A DNA stretch of 50,892 nt from JALYNX01 sp035292685 (GTDB lineage Bacteria; Actinomycetota; Acidimicrobiia; Spongiisociales; ZC4RG35). The stretch lies in the NCBI GenBank assembly GCA_035292685.1, contig DATDPP010000036.1, forward strand, positions 1 to 50,892, written 5' to 3'. Below are positions 32,698 to 40,024 of this stretch, piece after piece. A model generated the notes under the pieces. That model saw only the letters and a list, made by a program, of their open reading frames with translations, was not told the origin of the DNA and searched no databases. The translations under genes were made by a program, and so were the position numbers. The stretch's first letter is position 1. The number at the start of each line of letters is the position of its first letter.

Positions 32698-33016
32698 CAT
32701 CGAACCCCTTCGTTCCCCACGCGATTTTCGAAGGGTCTTGAGAGAGGGAACCAGACGTCGCTCCGGGGGCGTGGTCATGGTTCAATGTCCCGGTCGCACG
32801 GGACCGGCGCGCGTCGGGCTCGTCGTTTCGAAGAGTGCCGGGGACGCGGTGACCCGGAACCGGATCAAACGCCGACTGCGTCACATAACGCGGACGTTGC
32901 CGCTCAAACCAGGAATTGACTACGTGATAATCGGTGCCAGCCAGGTCGCAGACGTGTCCCATCCCAATCTGGTGGGATGGTTGCGACGCGCCCTCGAGGA
33001 GACCCACGATGGATAG
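32645..33016 (+). CDS. rnpA: Ribonuclease P protein component
   Basis: 123 aa from GTG at 32645. The core LRSPRDFRRVLREGTRR, VGLVVSKSAGDAVTRNRIKRRLRH (in part: RNRIKRRLRH, the RNR motif) and DYVIIGA are diagnostic; the protein helps the RNA subunit process tRNA 5' ends. The only normal start codon in this frame lies 53 bp inside rpmH, giving a roughly 18-residue longer N-terminus; CTG at 32690 would give normal length but is a rare start. Nested rpmH/rnpA frames are known from Thermus. yidD overlaps its end by 8 bp. Confidence 0.93.
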   Translation: MPLSKHDDSKAGSVSLPDIEPLRSPRDFRRVLREGTRRRSGGVVMVQCPGRTGPARVGLVVSKSAGDAVTRNRIKRRLRHITRTLPLKPGIDYVIIGASQVADVSHPNLVGWLRRALEETHDG

Positions 33017-33254
33017 GTGGTGGCGCCCCCGCGTTCTGGCAGTGGCCATGATCAGGATTTACCAGAAATTGGTAGCTCCCAATCTGAGAGCGAACTGCCG
33101 TTACCAGCCGACTTGTTCTCATTACACCGCCGAGGCGATCACTCGCTTTGGTGTGGTTGGTGGCAGCTGGCTGGGCATGATGCGGATCGGCAGGTGTCAT
33201 CCACTCCGGCCTGGTGGCTATGACCCGGTACCTGAAAGTTGGAGAAATCACTGA
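33009..33254 (+). CDS. yidD: Membrane protein insertion efficiency factor YidD
   Basis: 81 aa from ATG at 33009. Contains MIRIYQKLVAPNLRANCRYQPTCS (in part: CRYQPTCSHYTAEAI) and GWLGMMRIGRCHPLRPGGYDPVP-like WLGMMRIGRCHPLRPGGYDP, the strongly conserved YidD signature with its three Cys. It assists YidC-dependent membrane insertion. Overlaps rnpA by 8 bp and shares one base with the yidC start. Confidence 0.95.
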   Translation: MDRWWRPRVLAVAMIRIYQKLVAPNLRANCRYQPTCSHYTAEAITRFGVVGGSWLGMMRIGRCHPLRPGGYDPVPESWRNH

Positions 33255-34150
33255 TGGGTCAACTGTTCGATCTTCTGAAGCAGGCGCTGGGATCGGTCCT
33301 CGCCTTCTTCTACGACGTGTTGGTCCCACCGCTCACCGAAGGCAACGGGCTAGGTATCTCGATAATTCTGCTCACGATCTTCATCAACCTGGTCCTGTTC
33401 CCGCTGACCCTGAAGCAGACCAGGGCCACCCGCGCCTTTCAGGAGATTCAGCCTGAGATAAAGCGGCTGCAGAAGGAGTACAAAGACGACCCCCAGGAGA
33501 TGCAAAAGCGTCTCATGGAGTTGCAGAAATCGGCGGGCGCCACCCCGGGGGGGTGTCTGCTCCCGATGCTGATCCAGATGCCGATCTGGTTCGCCCTCTT
33601 TCAACTCTTGCGGGCACCTCTGATTCTCGACGCCAACCTGGCGCTGATCGACGGGGCGGCCCATCCCATCAACCCCGCCTCCGCCTTGGGAATCGCCCTT
33701 CTCGATCACACCGACAAGCTGTTCCTGGGGATGAACCTCAGCGTGAGCCCGAATCAGGCGTTCGGCAGCAGTCTGCTGAACGCGTTGCCCTATCTGGTTC
33801 TGATGGCGGTCATGGTGGCTACCCAGTATGTCCAGCAGTGGCACGCCACCTACGGTCAGGTTCGTCCCGTCGATCAGAAGGGCGCCGGCGCCCAACAGGC
33901 GATCACCAAGATCATGCCGCTTTTCATCGGGTTCATCTCCTGGAATTTCCCGGCCGGTTTGATCCTCTACTGGACCACCTCCAATCTCTTCCGTTTCGGT
34001 CAGCAGGTGCTGATCTTCAAGATGGACGGACGCCCCACCCCGGCGGGTACCAACACCGACCCCACCCCGGATCCCGGTTCGATCGAAGGCGAACCCAAGC
34101 AGCCGCAACCAGGGGCAAATGACAAGCGCCGCAGGCGCAGGAGGAAATGA
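33254..34150 (+). CDS. yidC: Membrane protein insertase YidC
   Basis: 298 aa from ATG at 33254, overlapping the yidD stop by one base, with GGAG upstream. No large periplasmic domain, as in Gram-positive Oxa1/YidC. Conserved helices: GLGISIILLTIFINLVLFPLT, the QKEYKDDPQEMQKRLMELQK cytoplasmic hairpin, GGCLLPMLIQMPIWFALFQLL, and NFPAGLILYWTTSNLF. The C-terminus is polar and ends KRRRRRRK, which can contact the ribosome. Confidence 0.96.
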   Translation: MGQLFDLLKQALGSVLAFFYDVLVPPLTEGNGLGISIILLTIFINLVLFPLTLKQTRATRAFQEIQPEIKRLQKEYKDDPQEMQKRLMELQKSAGATPGGCLLPMLIQMPIWFALFQLLRAPLILDANLALIDGAAHPINPASALGIALLDHTDKLFLGMNLSVSPNQAFGSSLLNALPYLVLMAVMVATQYVQQWHATYGQVRPVDQKGAGAQQAITKIMPLFIGFISWNFPAGLILYWTTSNLFRFGQQVLIFKMDGRPTPAGTNTDPTPDPGSIEGEPKQPQPGANDKRRRRRRK

Positions 34151-34151
34151 C

Positions 34152-35030
34152 GTGGATTATCTAGAGGTGCGGGCGAGGACCGTCGATCTCGCGGTCGAAG
34201 CGGCGATGACCGAATTGGGGATCACAGATCGCGAGCAGCTTGCAGTCGAAGTGCTTCAAGAACCAGAGAAGGGCTTTCTCGGGTTTGGGGGACAGGAGGC
34301 GTTGGTGCGGGTCACCCCGCGTAAGTCGAGACGCCGTCGTAACGAACGACGTCGCCAACCCCGGGAAGGGCGCACGGACAATCGGACCCGACAAGAAGCC
34401 CCGAGATCGGGTAACAATGGGGAGAACCGAAAGCAGAACAACACCAACAGCAAGGGTCGCGAAATGAATCGTCAGGAGAAGAATGACCAACCACGGGTTG
34501 ACGATCGTCCGGTGATGACCATCGAGGACCAGGCTCGAATCGCTAGCGAGTTCCTCGAGGGGCTGGTGGCCGCCTACGGGTTGGAGGGCAGGGTGTCGAC
34601 CTCGGTGATCGAGGATGTGATCGTGGCCGATGTCAGCGGAGAGCAGACCGAGGCCCTGGTCGGGGTTCGCGGATCGGTTCGATCGGCGATTCATGAATTG
34701 ACCAGGACCGTGATGCAGAGATATGCCCAGGACACGGCTCGACTTCGCCTCGATATCGCCGGATATGCCGAGAGACGTCGACAGGCGTTGACCATTTACG
34801 CCGAGCAATTGATCGATCAACTGATGTCTGAGGGTGGCGAGATCATGTTGGAGCCGATGAGCCCCGCCGACCGCAAGGTGATCCACGATGCGGCCGCCAA
34901 CCACGAGGGGGTCGAATCGTACTCCGAAGGGGAGACCCCAAGACGTTATGTGGTCCTGACCCGGGTCGACACCGACAACGACGACGAAGATGCCGTAGAG
35001 GACGTCCCTTACCTTTCCGAAGAGGAATGA
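34152..35030 (+). CDS. jag: Jag/KhpB-like RNA-binding protein (Jag-N, KH, R3H)
   Basis: 292 aa from GTG at 34152, one base after the yidC stop with AGGAGG eight bases upstream. N-terminal Jag domain (VDYLEVRARTVDLAVEAAM, then GFLGFGGQEA), a long basic, Asn/Arg-rich linker (about 60-125), a KH domain (about 130-205) and a C-terminal R3H region (about 215-280) with RRQALTIYAEQ and MSPADRKVIHDAAANHEGVESYSEGE. KhpB with KhpA binds RNAs tied to cell elongation. Standard place after yidC. Confidence 0.92.
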   Translation: MDYLEVRARTVDLAVEAAMTELGITDREQLAVEVLQEPEKGFLGFGGQEALVRVTPRKSRRRRNERRRQPREGRTDNRTRQEAPRSGNNGENRKQNNTNSKGREMNRQEKNDQPRVDDRPVMTIEDQARIASEFLEGLVAAYGLEGRVSTSVIEDVIVADVSGEQTEALVGVRGSVRSAIHELTRTVMQRYAQDTARLRLDIAGYAERRRQALTIYAEQLIDQLMSEGGEIMLEPMSPADRKVIHDAAANHEGVESYSEGETPRRYVVLTRVDTDNDDEDAVEDVPYLSEEE

Positions 35031-35058
35031 TCGACGTCGGAAATCGACCCGATTGAGC

Positions 35059-35086
35059 GAAAGGGGGCCCAACCGGCCCCCCTTTC
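35059..35086 (+). terminator. Intrinsic-type terminator after jag
   Basis: Stem GAAAGGGGGCC pairs with GGCCCCCCTTTC across a 5-nt loop, followed by TTTCTC. It lies 28 bp after the jag stop and separates the rpmH run from rsmG-parA-parB. Confidence 0.75.
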
Positions 35087-35122
35087 TCATGTGGGTGCTC
35101 CCCGCTCTTATCCCTAGAGTCC

Positions 35123-35136
35123 GTTTCACGTGAAAC
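35123..35136. promoter_or_regulatory. parS site overlapping the rsmG start
   Basis: GTTTCACGTGAAAC, the exact 14-bp ParB-binding palindrome. The GTG start of rsmG (35130) is in its centre. Confidence 0.93.
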
Positions 35137-35732
35137 ATTCTGAGGTCTGGCTGAGATGTGCCGACTGGCTCGGTTTGGAGTTGGGGGCCACCGCCCTGGA
35201 ACGTCTCGAAAGCTATCGACGATGGCTGGGCCACGAGGCGATCGAGGCTGGGGCGGTGGGCGCTGGGGAAAGACATCGACTCCACGATCGTCACATCGGA
35301 GACTCCCTGCTGTTCGCCGCCGGGTTGGATCCGAATTCGGAGCATGTCCTGGATATCGGGTCGGGAGCGGGTCTGCCCGGGATCCCCCTCGCCGTCCTCC
35401 TGGGAGGGACCCGATTCACCCTCCTTGACCGAGCGAGACGACGGGTGGATCTGATGCGACGGGTGGTGCGGATTCTGGAATTGGAGAATGTGGAGGTAGA
35501 GCAAGGCGAAATCGAGCATCGGCTGCAACCGGAGATGGCGGTTGTGTCCCGGGCCACCCTTCCCCCGGAGCGGGCACTGGGTTTAATCACCCCTCGTCTT
35601 CAACCCGGCGGAGTGGCGGTACTGGGTGGTTCCTGGGCCACACGGCCCGAGTATCAGGGGTGGGTGACGAAGGAGATCCCGGCCACGGTCCTTGACCACA
35701 CGATCTGGCTTCTTATCATGCGTCGAACGTGA
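35130..35732 (+). CDS. rsmG: 16S rRNA (guanine527-N7) methyltransferase RsmG
   Basis: 200 aa from GTG at 35130. SAM-binding motif VLDIGSGAGLPGIPLAVL near 71-88, preceded by the conserved HDRHIGDSL (about 50-58), and FTLLDRARRRVDLMRRV as the acidic strand. It modifies G527 of 16S rRNA. The start is the centre of a parS palindrome and has TAGAGT ten bases upstream, so it may be leaderless. Its stop overlaps the parA start by 4 bp. Confidence 0.94.
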   Translation: MKHSEVWLRCADWLGLELGATALERLESYRRWLGHEAIEAGAVGAGERHRLHDRHIGDSLLFAAGLDPNSEHVLDIGSGAGLPGIPLAVLLGGTRFTLLDRARRRVDLMRRVVRILELENVEVEQGEIEHRLQPEMAVVSRATLPPERALGLITPRLQPGGVAVLGGSWATRPEYQGWVTKEIPATVLDHTIWLLIMRRT

Positions 35733-36517
35733 CCGATCATGGACCACTGGTCGTTGCCCTCGCCAACCAAAAGGGTGGGGTCGGCAAATCGACGACTGCC
35801 ATCAACCTGGCAGCCGCTTTGGCATTCCAAGGTCAACGGACCCTGCTCATCGATCTGGATCCCCAGGGCAATGCCACCAGTGGTTTGGGGATCGATCGTT
35901 CTGCGATCGATGTCTCCATCTATGACGTGATGCTCAAGGAGTCGGAACTGGTCGACGCCATCGAGGCCACCTCGGTTCGGGATCTGTTCGTGATTCCGGC
36001 CACCATCGATCTGGCCGGCGCCGAAATCGAGCTGGTTTCATTGTTTTCACGTGAAACCCGGCTCCGCAATGCGATTCAGGCCTCCGGTGACGGTCATGAC
36101 GTGATACTCATCGATTGCCCACCTTCGCTGGGGCTGCTCACGGTCAATGCCCTCACCGCCTCCGATGAGGTGATTATCCCGATCCAATGCGAGTACTACG
36201 CCCTGGAGGGGCTCAGTCAACTTCTGAAGAACGTGCAGCTGGTGACCACAAACCTAAATCCCAACTTGAAGGTTGAGGGTGTCGTGCTCACCATGTACGA
36301 CGGTCGGACCAAACTCTCCAAGGACGTGGCACAGCAGGTTCGAGAGCATTTTGGGGAGGCCACCTATCGCAGTGTGATCCCCCGGTCGGTGCGTCTTTCC
36401 GAGGCCCCCTCCTATGGCGAGCCGATCGAGGCCTTCGATCCCATGAGCCGGGGGGCAATCGCCTATCGCCATCTGGGCCAGGAGTTCCGAAAACGCCATG
36501 GGATGAAGGAGAAATAG
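35729..36517 (+). CDS. parA: Chromosome-partitioning ATPase ParA
   Basis: 262 aa from GTG at 35729. Deviant Walker A ALANQKGGVGKSTTAINLAA near 10-29 and DLDPQGNATSGLG (A' region), with ILIDCPPSLGLLTVNALTA as Walker B. It segregates newly replicated origins with ParB. Overlaps rsmG by 4 bp; parB follows after two bases. A parS site lies within its coding sequence. Confidence 0.96.
   Translation: MTDHGPLVVALANQKGGVGKSTTAINLAAALAFQGQRTLLIDLDPQGNATSGLGIDRSAIDVSIYDVMLKESELVDAIEATSVRDLFVIPATIDLAGAEIELVSLFSRETRLRNAIQASGDGHDVILIDCPPSLGLLTVNALTASDEVIIPIQCEYYALEGLSQLLKNVQLVTTNLNPNLKVEGVVLTMYDGRTKLSKDVAQQVREHFGEATYRSVIPRSVRLSEAPSYGEPIEAFDPMSRGAIAYRHLGQEFRKRHGMKEK
36044..36057. promoter_or_regulatory. 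parS site within parA
   Basis: TTTTCACGTGAAAC: one mismatch to the 14-bp palindrome, with the full core TTTCACGTGAAA intact. Lies 920 bp from the first parS. Confidence 0.85.
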
Positions 36518-36519
36518 CG

Positions 36520-37371
36520 ATGTCGACACGACGCTCGGGTCTGGGTCGTGGTCTGGAGACCCTGATCCCGACCAGTGCCACCGCCGAACCGACCGGCTTC
36601 AGGATGGTTCCGGTGGAAGCCATCGAGGCCAACCCCGATCAGCCACGAACCCACTTCGAGGACGACGCCCTCGAGGAGATGGCGGCCTCGATCCGGGAGG
36701 TGGGGGTGTTGCAGCCGATCGTGGTCACCGAGGCCGGTGACGGGTTTGTGCTGATCGCCGGTGAGCGAAGGTGGCGGGCGGCGAAACGAGCCGGGTTGAA
36801 TGTGATCCCCGCAGTGGTGCGAGAGGCCACCGGATCCTCGACCCTGGTCGAGGCGCTGGTGGAGAACGTGCAACGTCAGGACCTCAGCCCCCTTGAGGAA
36901 GCCAACGCCTACCGTCAGCTCCTGGAAAATTATGGAATGACTCAGGAACGAGTGGCCGACCGGGTGGGGAAGTCCCGACCCGCCGTCTCCAACACGCTGC
37001 GTCTTCTGCAGCTGCCGCTGGAGATTCAGGTCCTGGTAGACAACGGCGAGCTCTCGGCCGGTCATGCCCGCCCTCTGATCGGGATGGAGGACGCTGCCTT
37101 CGCCAACCATCTCGCCGAACGTGCCGTCGCCGAGGGTTGGAGTGTCCGGCAGATGGAAGATGCGGTGCGGGCCCGCAAGACGATCGAGGCCGGCCCCCCG
37201 ACCAAGGTGCGGGCACTTCGCCCGGTGGAGATCATCGAGTTGGAGAAGCGTCTCGGCGATCGGCTTGGGGCGCCGGTCAAGATCGACTATCGAAACGAGA
37301 AGGGGAAACTGGAGATCAGATTCGGCTCCCTTGAGGAGCTGGAGCGGATCTACCGCAGCTTCACCGGGTAG
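36520..37371 (+). CDS. parB: Chromosome-partitioning protein ParB
   Basis: 283 aa. ParB/Srx N-terminal CTPase fold with IEANPDQPRTHFEDDALEEM (box I) and the GERRWRAAKRAGL box, then ENVQRQDLSPLEEA, a helix-turn-helix (MTQERVADRVGKSRPAVSNTLRL) that reads parS, and a C-terminal dimerisation region. Clamps loaded at parS spread along DNA. The gene ends 11 bp inside the 3' end of the convergent amidase-like gene. Confidence 0.96.
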   Translation: MSTRRSGLGRGLETLIPTSATAEPTGFRMVPVEAIEANPDQPRTHFEDDALEEMAASIREVGVLQPIVVTEAGDGFVLIAGERRWRAAKRAGLNVIPAVVREATGSSTLVEALVENVQRQDLSPLEEANAYRQLLENYGMTQERVADRVGKSRPAVSNTLRLLQLPLEIQVLVDNGELSAGHARPLIGMEDAAFANHLAERAVAEGWSVRQMEDAVRARKTIEAGPPTKVRALRPVEIIELEKRLGDRLGAPVKIDYRNEKGKLEIRFGSLEELERIYRSFTG

Positions 37372-38335
37372 CGGCGGCGTTGGCGAAGAACAGGGTGAGC
37401 CCGTCGACGACTGCCAGACCGACCTCGGAATCGAGTTTCGCCCTGGAGACAACCACAGCCGGAGCGCTGGTGTCCTTGAGCAGGGCACCGGCTCGACCTT
37501 CGACCTTCCCCCCGGTAGTCGCGGCAATCGACCTGGCCAGCATCTCCCCGGCGGACGACCTGCTGTGCTCGGTGGCGAAATAAAGGACATAATCCTCGCC
37601 ATCCGGGTTCATCTGGAAGGCGACTATGAGATCGGAGCCCATCCGGTTGGCACGACGAGCCCGAACTCGCTCCGGGAGTGACGCGTCCTGGGACCTCGAC
37701 ATGACGGGAAGGCCTCCCAGCTCTTGGAGAGCCAGTGCTGCCACCGAGGCGGCCTCCCAGGCCATTGTGGCCTCGTGGGGGTCACGGCAGCCGGCGTCGA
37801 GGTAGATCCTCGCCCCAGCCACGGTTGTCGGGAGCCGGCGCAGCCATTCCCGCTCTCGAACCGCGTGCCGTCCCTCCTTCATCTCGCCACGGGTGACGAG
37901 ATGGACTTCGACGACCACCTCGGGGCCCACTTTTCCATCTTCTGCCAGGTTCCTGTTGTGCTGGAACTCGAGCACCGCCGCTTCGGTCTTGGGGCCGAAG
38001 ATCCCGTCAGCCTTTCCCGAGTCGAATCCGAGAGAGCTGAGCCGTGACTGGAGCTCCGCTACGTCCTCGCCGCGAAACATCGGGCGCCTGAAGAAGAGAA
38101 GCCGGTCACCCAACCGATACCCGGCCTCATAGAGCGACCTCCAGGTGTCCGGCCCGACGATGCCATCCACATCGAGGCCCTTTGCCTTCTGAAATTCCTT
38201 GACCGCGTCCACTGTGCCGGCGCCGAACACCGAACGCGGGTCGGGATCAGATTCGTAGCCGAGCGAGCTGAGGCGATCCTGGATGTCCCGGACCGGGGCA
38301 CCTTCGTCACCGAGGCGGTAGAGCCGCATGGGCAC
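37361..38335 (-). CDS. cwlM: CwlM-like peptidoglycan amidase homologue, probable pseudoenzyme
   Basis: 324 aa. No signal peptide, so cytoplasmic. Two peptidoglycan-binding repeats (about 3-65 and 80-145) with YRLGDEGAPVRDIQDRLSSL and FRGEDVAELQSRLSSLGF, then an Amidase_3-like domain. The first zinc-ligand motif, normally LDAGHGG, reads LDAGCRDP: the His is Cys. A Glu in TMAWEAASVAAL is kept. Mycobacterial CwlM at the same locus is a cytoplasmic, PknB-phosphorylated activator of cell-wall synthesis; this protein lacks a long C-terminal extension of that kind. Same strand as trxA, convergent with parB. Confidence 0.85.
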   Translation of the reverse strand: MPMRLYRLGDEGAPVRDIQDRLSSLGYESDPDPRSVFGAGTVDAVKEFQKAKGLDVDGIVGPDTWRSLYEAGYRLGDRLLFFRRPMFRGEDVAELQSRLSSLGFDSGKADGIFGPKTEAAVLEFQHNRNLAEDGKVGPEVVVEVHLVTRGEMKEGRHAVREREWLRRLPTTVAGARIYLDAGCRDPHEATMAWEAASVAALALQELGGLPVMSRSQDASLPERVRARRANRMGSDLIVAFQMNPDGEDYVLYFATEHSRSSAGEMLARSIAATTGGKVEGRAGALLKDTSAPAVVVSRAKLDSEVGLAVVDGLTLFFANAAATR

Positions 38336-38353
38336 ATGCTGGCACGAGTGTTT

Positions 38354-38413
38354 CCGTAATCCGTATTCCGTATTCCATATTCCGCAACGGAAAACGGAGA
38401 ACGGACAACGAAC
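38354..38413. repeat. Heptanucleotide repeat array in two opposing orientations
   Basis: Four units CCGTAAT, CCGTATT, CCGTATT, CCATATT (38354-38381), a CCGC junction, then four units AACGGAA, AACGGAG, AACGGAC, AACGAAC (38386-38413). The second set is the reverse complement type of the first. It fills most of the cwlM-trxA gap. Confidence 0.8.
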
Positions 38414-38419
38414 TACGGG

Positions 38420-38737
38420 TTACAAGAACTCTGCGAGTTCTTGTTCCAATCGATGCTTGGGAACGGCGCCGACGACACGCTTCTTCTCCACCCCGTCCTT
38501 GAACAGGATCAAGGTGGGGATGCTCATCACATCGTTGTGAGCCGCCGGCATCGGGTGATGGTCGACGTTGAGCCTTCCGAAGACGATCTTGTCGTTCTCG
38601 GTTGCCATCTCCTCGAGGATGGGCTCGATGAGCCGGCAGGGCCCGCACCACTCAGCCCAGAAGTCGACGAGTATCGGCTTGTCGGCGCCTATAGCGTCGT
38701 TGAAGCTGTCGTCATTCAGCGTGACGATCTCGGCCAT
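38420..38737 (-). CDS. trxA: Thioredoxin
   Basis: 105 aa with the active site VDFWAEWCGPCRLIEPIL near 24-41 and the cis-Pro loop SIPTLILFKDG near 73-83. Thiol-disulfide carrier reduced by TrxB, whose gene is 52 bp upstream on the same strand. Length and motif are fully standard. A heptanucleotide array starts at its stop codon. Confidence 0.97.
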   Translation of the reverse strand: MAEIVTLNDDSFNDAIGADKPILVDFWAEWCGPCRLIEPILEEMATENDKIVFGRLNVDHHPMPAAHNDVMSIPTLILFKDGVEKKRVVGAVPKHRLEQELAEFL

Positions 38738-38789
38738 TCCTGGTTGCTCTCCTTATGGGTTGTTCGGGTGAACGGCGCTCACCGCGAGT

Positions 38790-39716
38790 TCATTCCTGAT
38801 CCGCCAGCCAGTGTTCGGCATCGATGGCAGCCATGCATCCGGTTCCGGCCGCGGTGACCGCCTGACGATAGATGTGGTCGACTACATCCCCGGCGGCAAA
38901 CACCCCGTCCCGCTTGGTTCGGGTAGATCCGTCCCCTGCCGTGAGCAGGTAACCGCTGGGGTCGAGGTCCAACTGTCCGGCGAAGATCTCGGTGTTGGGT
39001 TTGTGGCCGATCGCCACGAACAGGCCGTTGGTTGCCATGTCGCGCCGGTCTGCAGTAAGGGTGTCCTCCAGGGCCACACCGGTCACCGTGGTGTCACCGT
39101 GGATTTCGGTGACGATCGTGTTCCACAGCACATCGATCTTGGGATGCTCCAGGGCCCGGGTTGCCATGATCTTGGAAGCTCTGAACTCGTCGCGGCGGTG
39201 GGCGATTGTCACCTTCTTCGCGAACTTGGTCAGGAACAGGGCCTCCTCCATTGCTGTGTCCCCGCCGCCGACGACGACCAGTTCCTGGTCGCGGAAGAAA
39301 AAGCCGTCGCAGGTGGCACAGGCCGAGACACCTCGACCGATGAGCCGCTCCTCGCCGGGGATGCCCAGCCATTTGGCCGACGCGCCGGTGGCGATGATCA
39401 GCGCGTCTGCAGTGAACACGTCGGCCCCGACTTCGAGGCGAAACGGGCGGGTGCCCAGGTCTGCCGCGGTGACGTCGATCTGGCGCAATCTGGCCCCGAA
39501 GCGCTCGGCCTGCTTGCGAAACTGGTCCATGAGCTCGGGTCCCATTATTCCGTCCGGGAACCCCGGGTAGTTCTCGACGTCGGTGGTGATCATGAGCTGT
39601 CCTCCGGCGGCAGATCCCTCGAATACCAATGGCTGGAGGTCGGCGCGCGCTGCGTAGAGGGCGGCGCTGAGACCAGCCGGGCCGGAGCCGATGATGACTA
39701 GCTTTTCGTGACTCAT
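38790..39716 (-). CDS. trxB: Thioredoxin reductase
   Basis: 308 aa flavoprotein. FAD motif IIGSGPAGLSAALYAARA near 7-24; redox pair ACATCDGFFFR near 132-142; NADPH motif VVVGGGDTAMEEALFL near 148-163; second FAD motif DGVFAAGDVVDHIYRQAVTA near 273. Reduces thioredoxin with NADPH. It precedes trxA in a two-gene unit; in mycobacteria the same trxB-trxC-cwlM order occurs. Confidence 0.97.
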   Translation of the reverse strand: MSHEKLVIIGSGPAGLSAALYAARADLQPLVFEGSAAGGQLMITTDVENYPGFPDGIMGPELMDQFRKQAERFGARLRQIDVTAADLGTRPFRLEVGADVFTADALIIATGASAKWLGIPGEERLIGRGVSACATCDGFFFRDQELVVVGGGDTAMEEALFLTKFAKKVTIAHRRDEFRASKIMATRALEHPKIDVLWNTIVTEIHGDTTVTGVALEDTLTADRRDMATNGLFVAIGHKPNTEIFAGQLDLDPSGYLLTAGDGSTRTKRDGVFAAGDVVDHIYRQAVTAAGTGCMAAIDAEHWLADQE

Positions 39717-39724
39717 TTCTGTCT

Positions 39725-39991
39725 TCAGGTTCGCTTGTACCAGAGAAACGCCCCCAGCCCGATCAGCATGGCTCCGATCAGGGCGAGGGCTCCCGCTGTC
39801 GTGAGCGGGATCTCGAGAGCCCCGAATATCGCGAACAACAGGAACAACACCGCGGTCAACGCCAGGGTGAGGACGAGGATTCCCAGACCCGTGAGACGTA
39901 TGCCACGGGCCACACGGTCAACGGTCATCGCCCTGATCTTGGTGGCGATTTGCTCCAGGAAATCGGCGAACTTGGCTGCGTAATCCTCCAT
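39725..39991 (-). CDS. Small two-helix membrane protein, function unknown
   Basis: 88 aa. An amphipathic N-terminal segment (about 1-30) is followed by two hydrophobic helices (about 33-57 and 61-82) with a short loop and a terminal WYKRT. Similar proteins are sometimes named phage-holin-like in actinobacteria, but there is no phage gene nearby, so I leave it unnamed. It sits between the anti-sigma gene and trxB, 8 bp before trxB. Confidence 0.7.
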   Translation of the reverse strand: MEDYAAKFADFLEQIATKIRAMTVDRVARGIRLTGLGILVLTLALTAVLFLLFAIFGALEIPLTTAGALALIGAMLIGLGAFLWYKRT

Positions 39992-40024
39992 CAGGAGGCG
40001 AGGTTAGACAGCAGGCGCCGCGAA

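Noticed and set aside
34161..35528. 455-codon frame opposite jag and rsmG
   Set aside because: Antisense shadow; both plus-strand genes are secure by motif.
39725..39991. Prophage holin
   Set aside because: Topology alone fits, but no phage gene is nearby and the locus is core.
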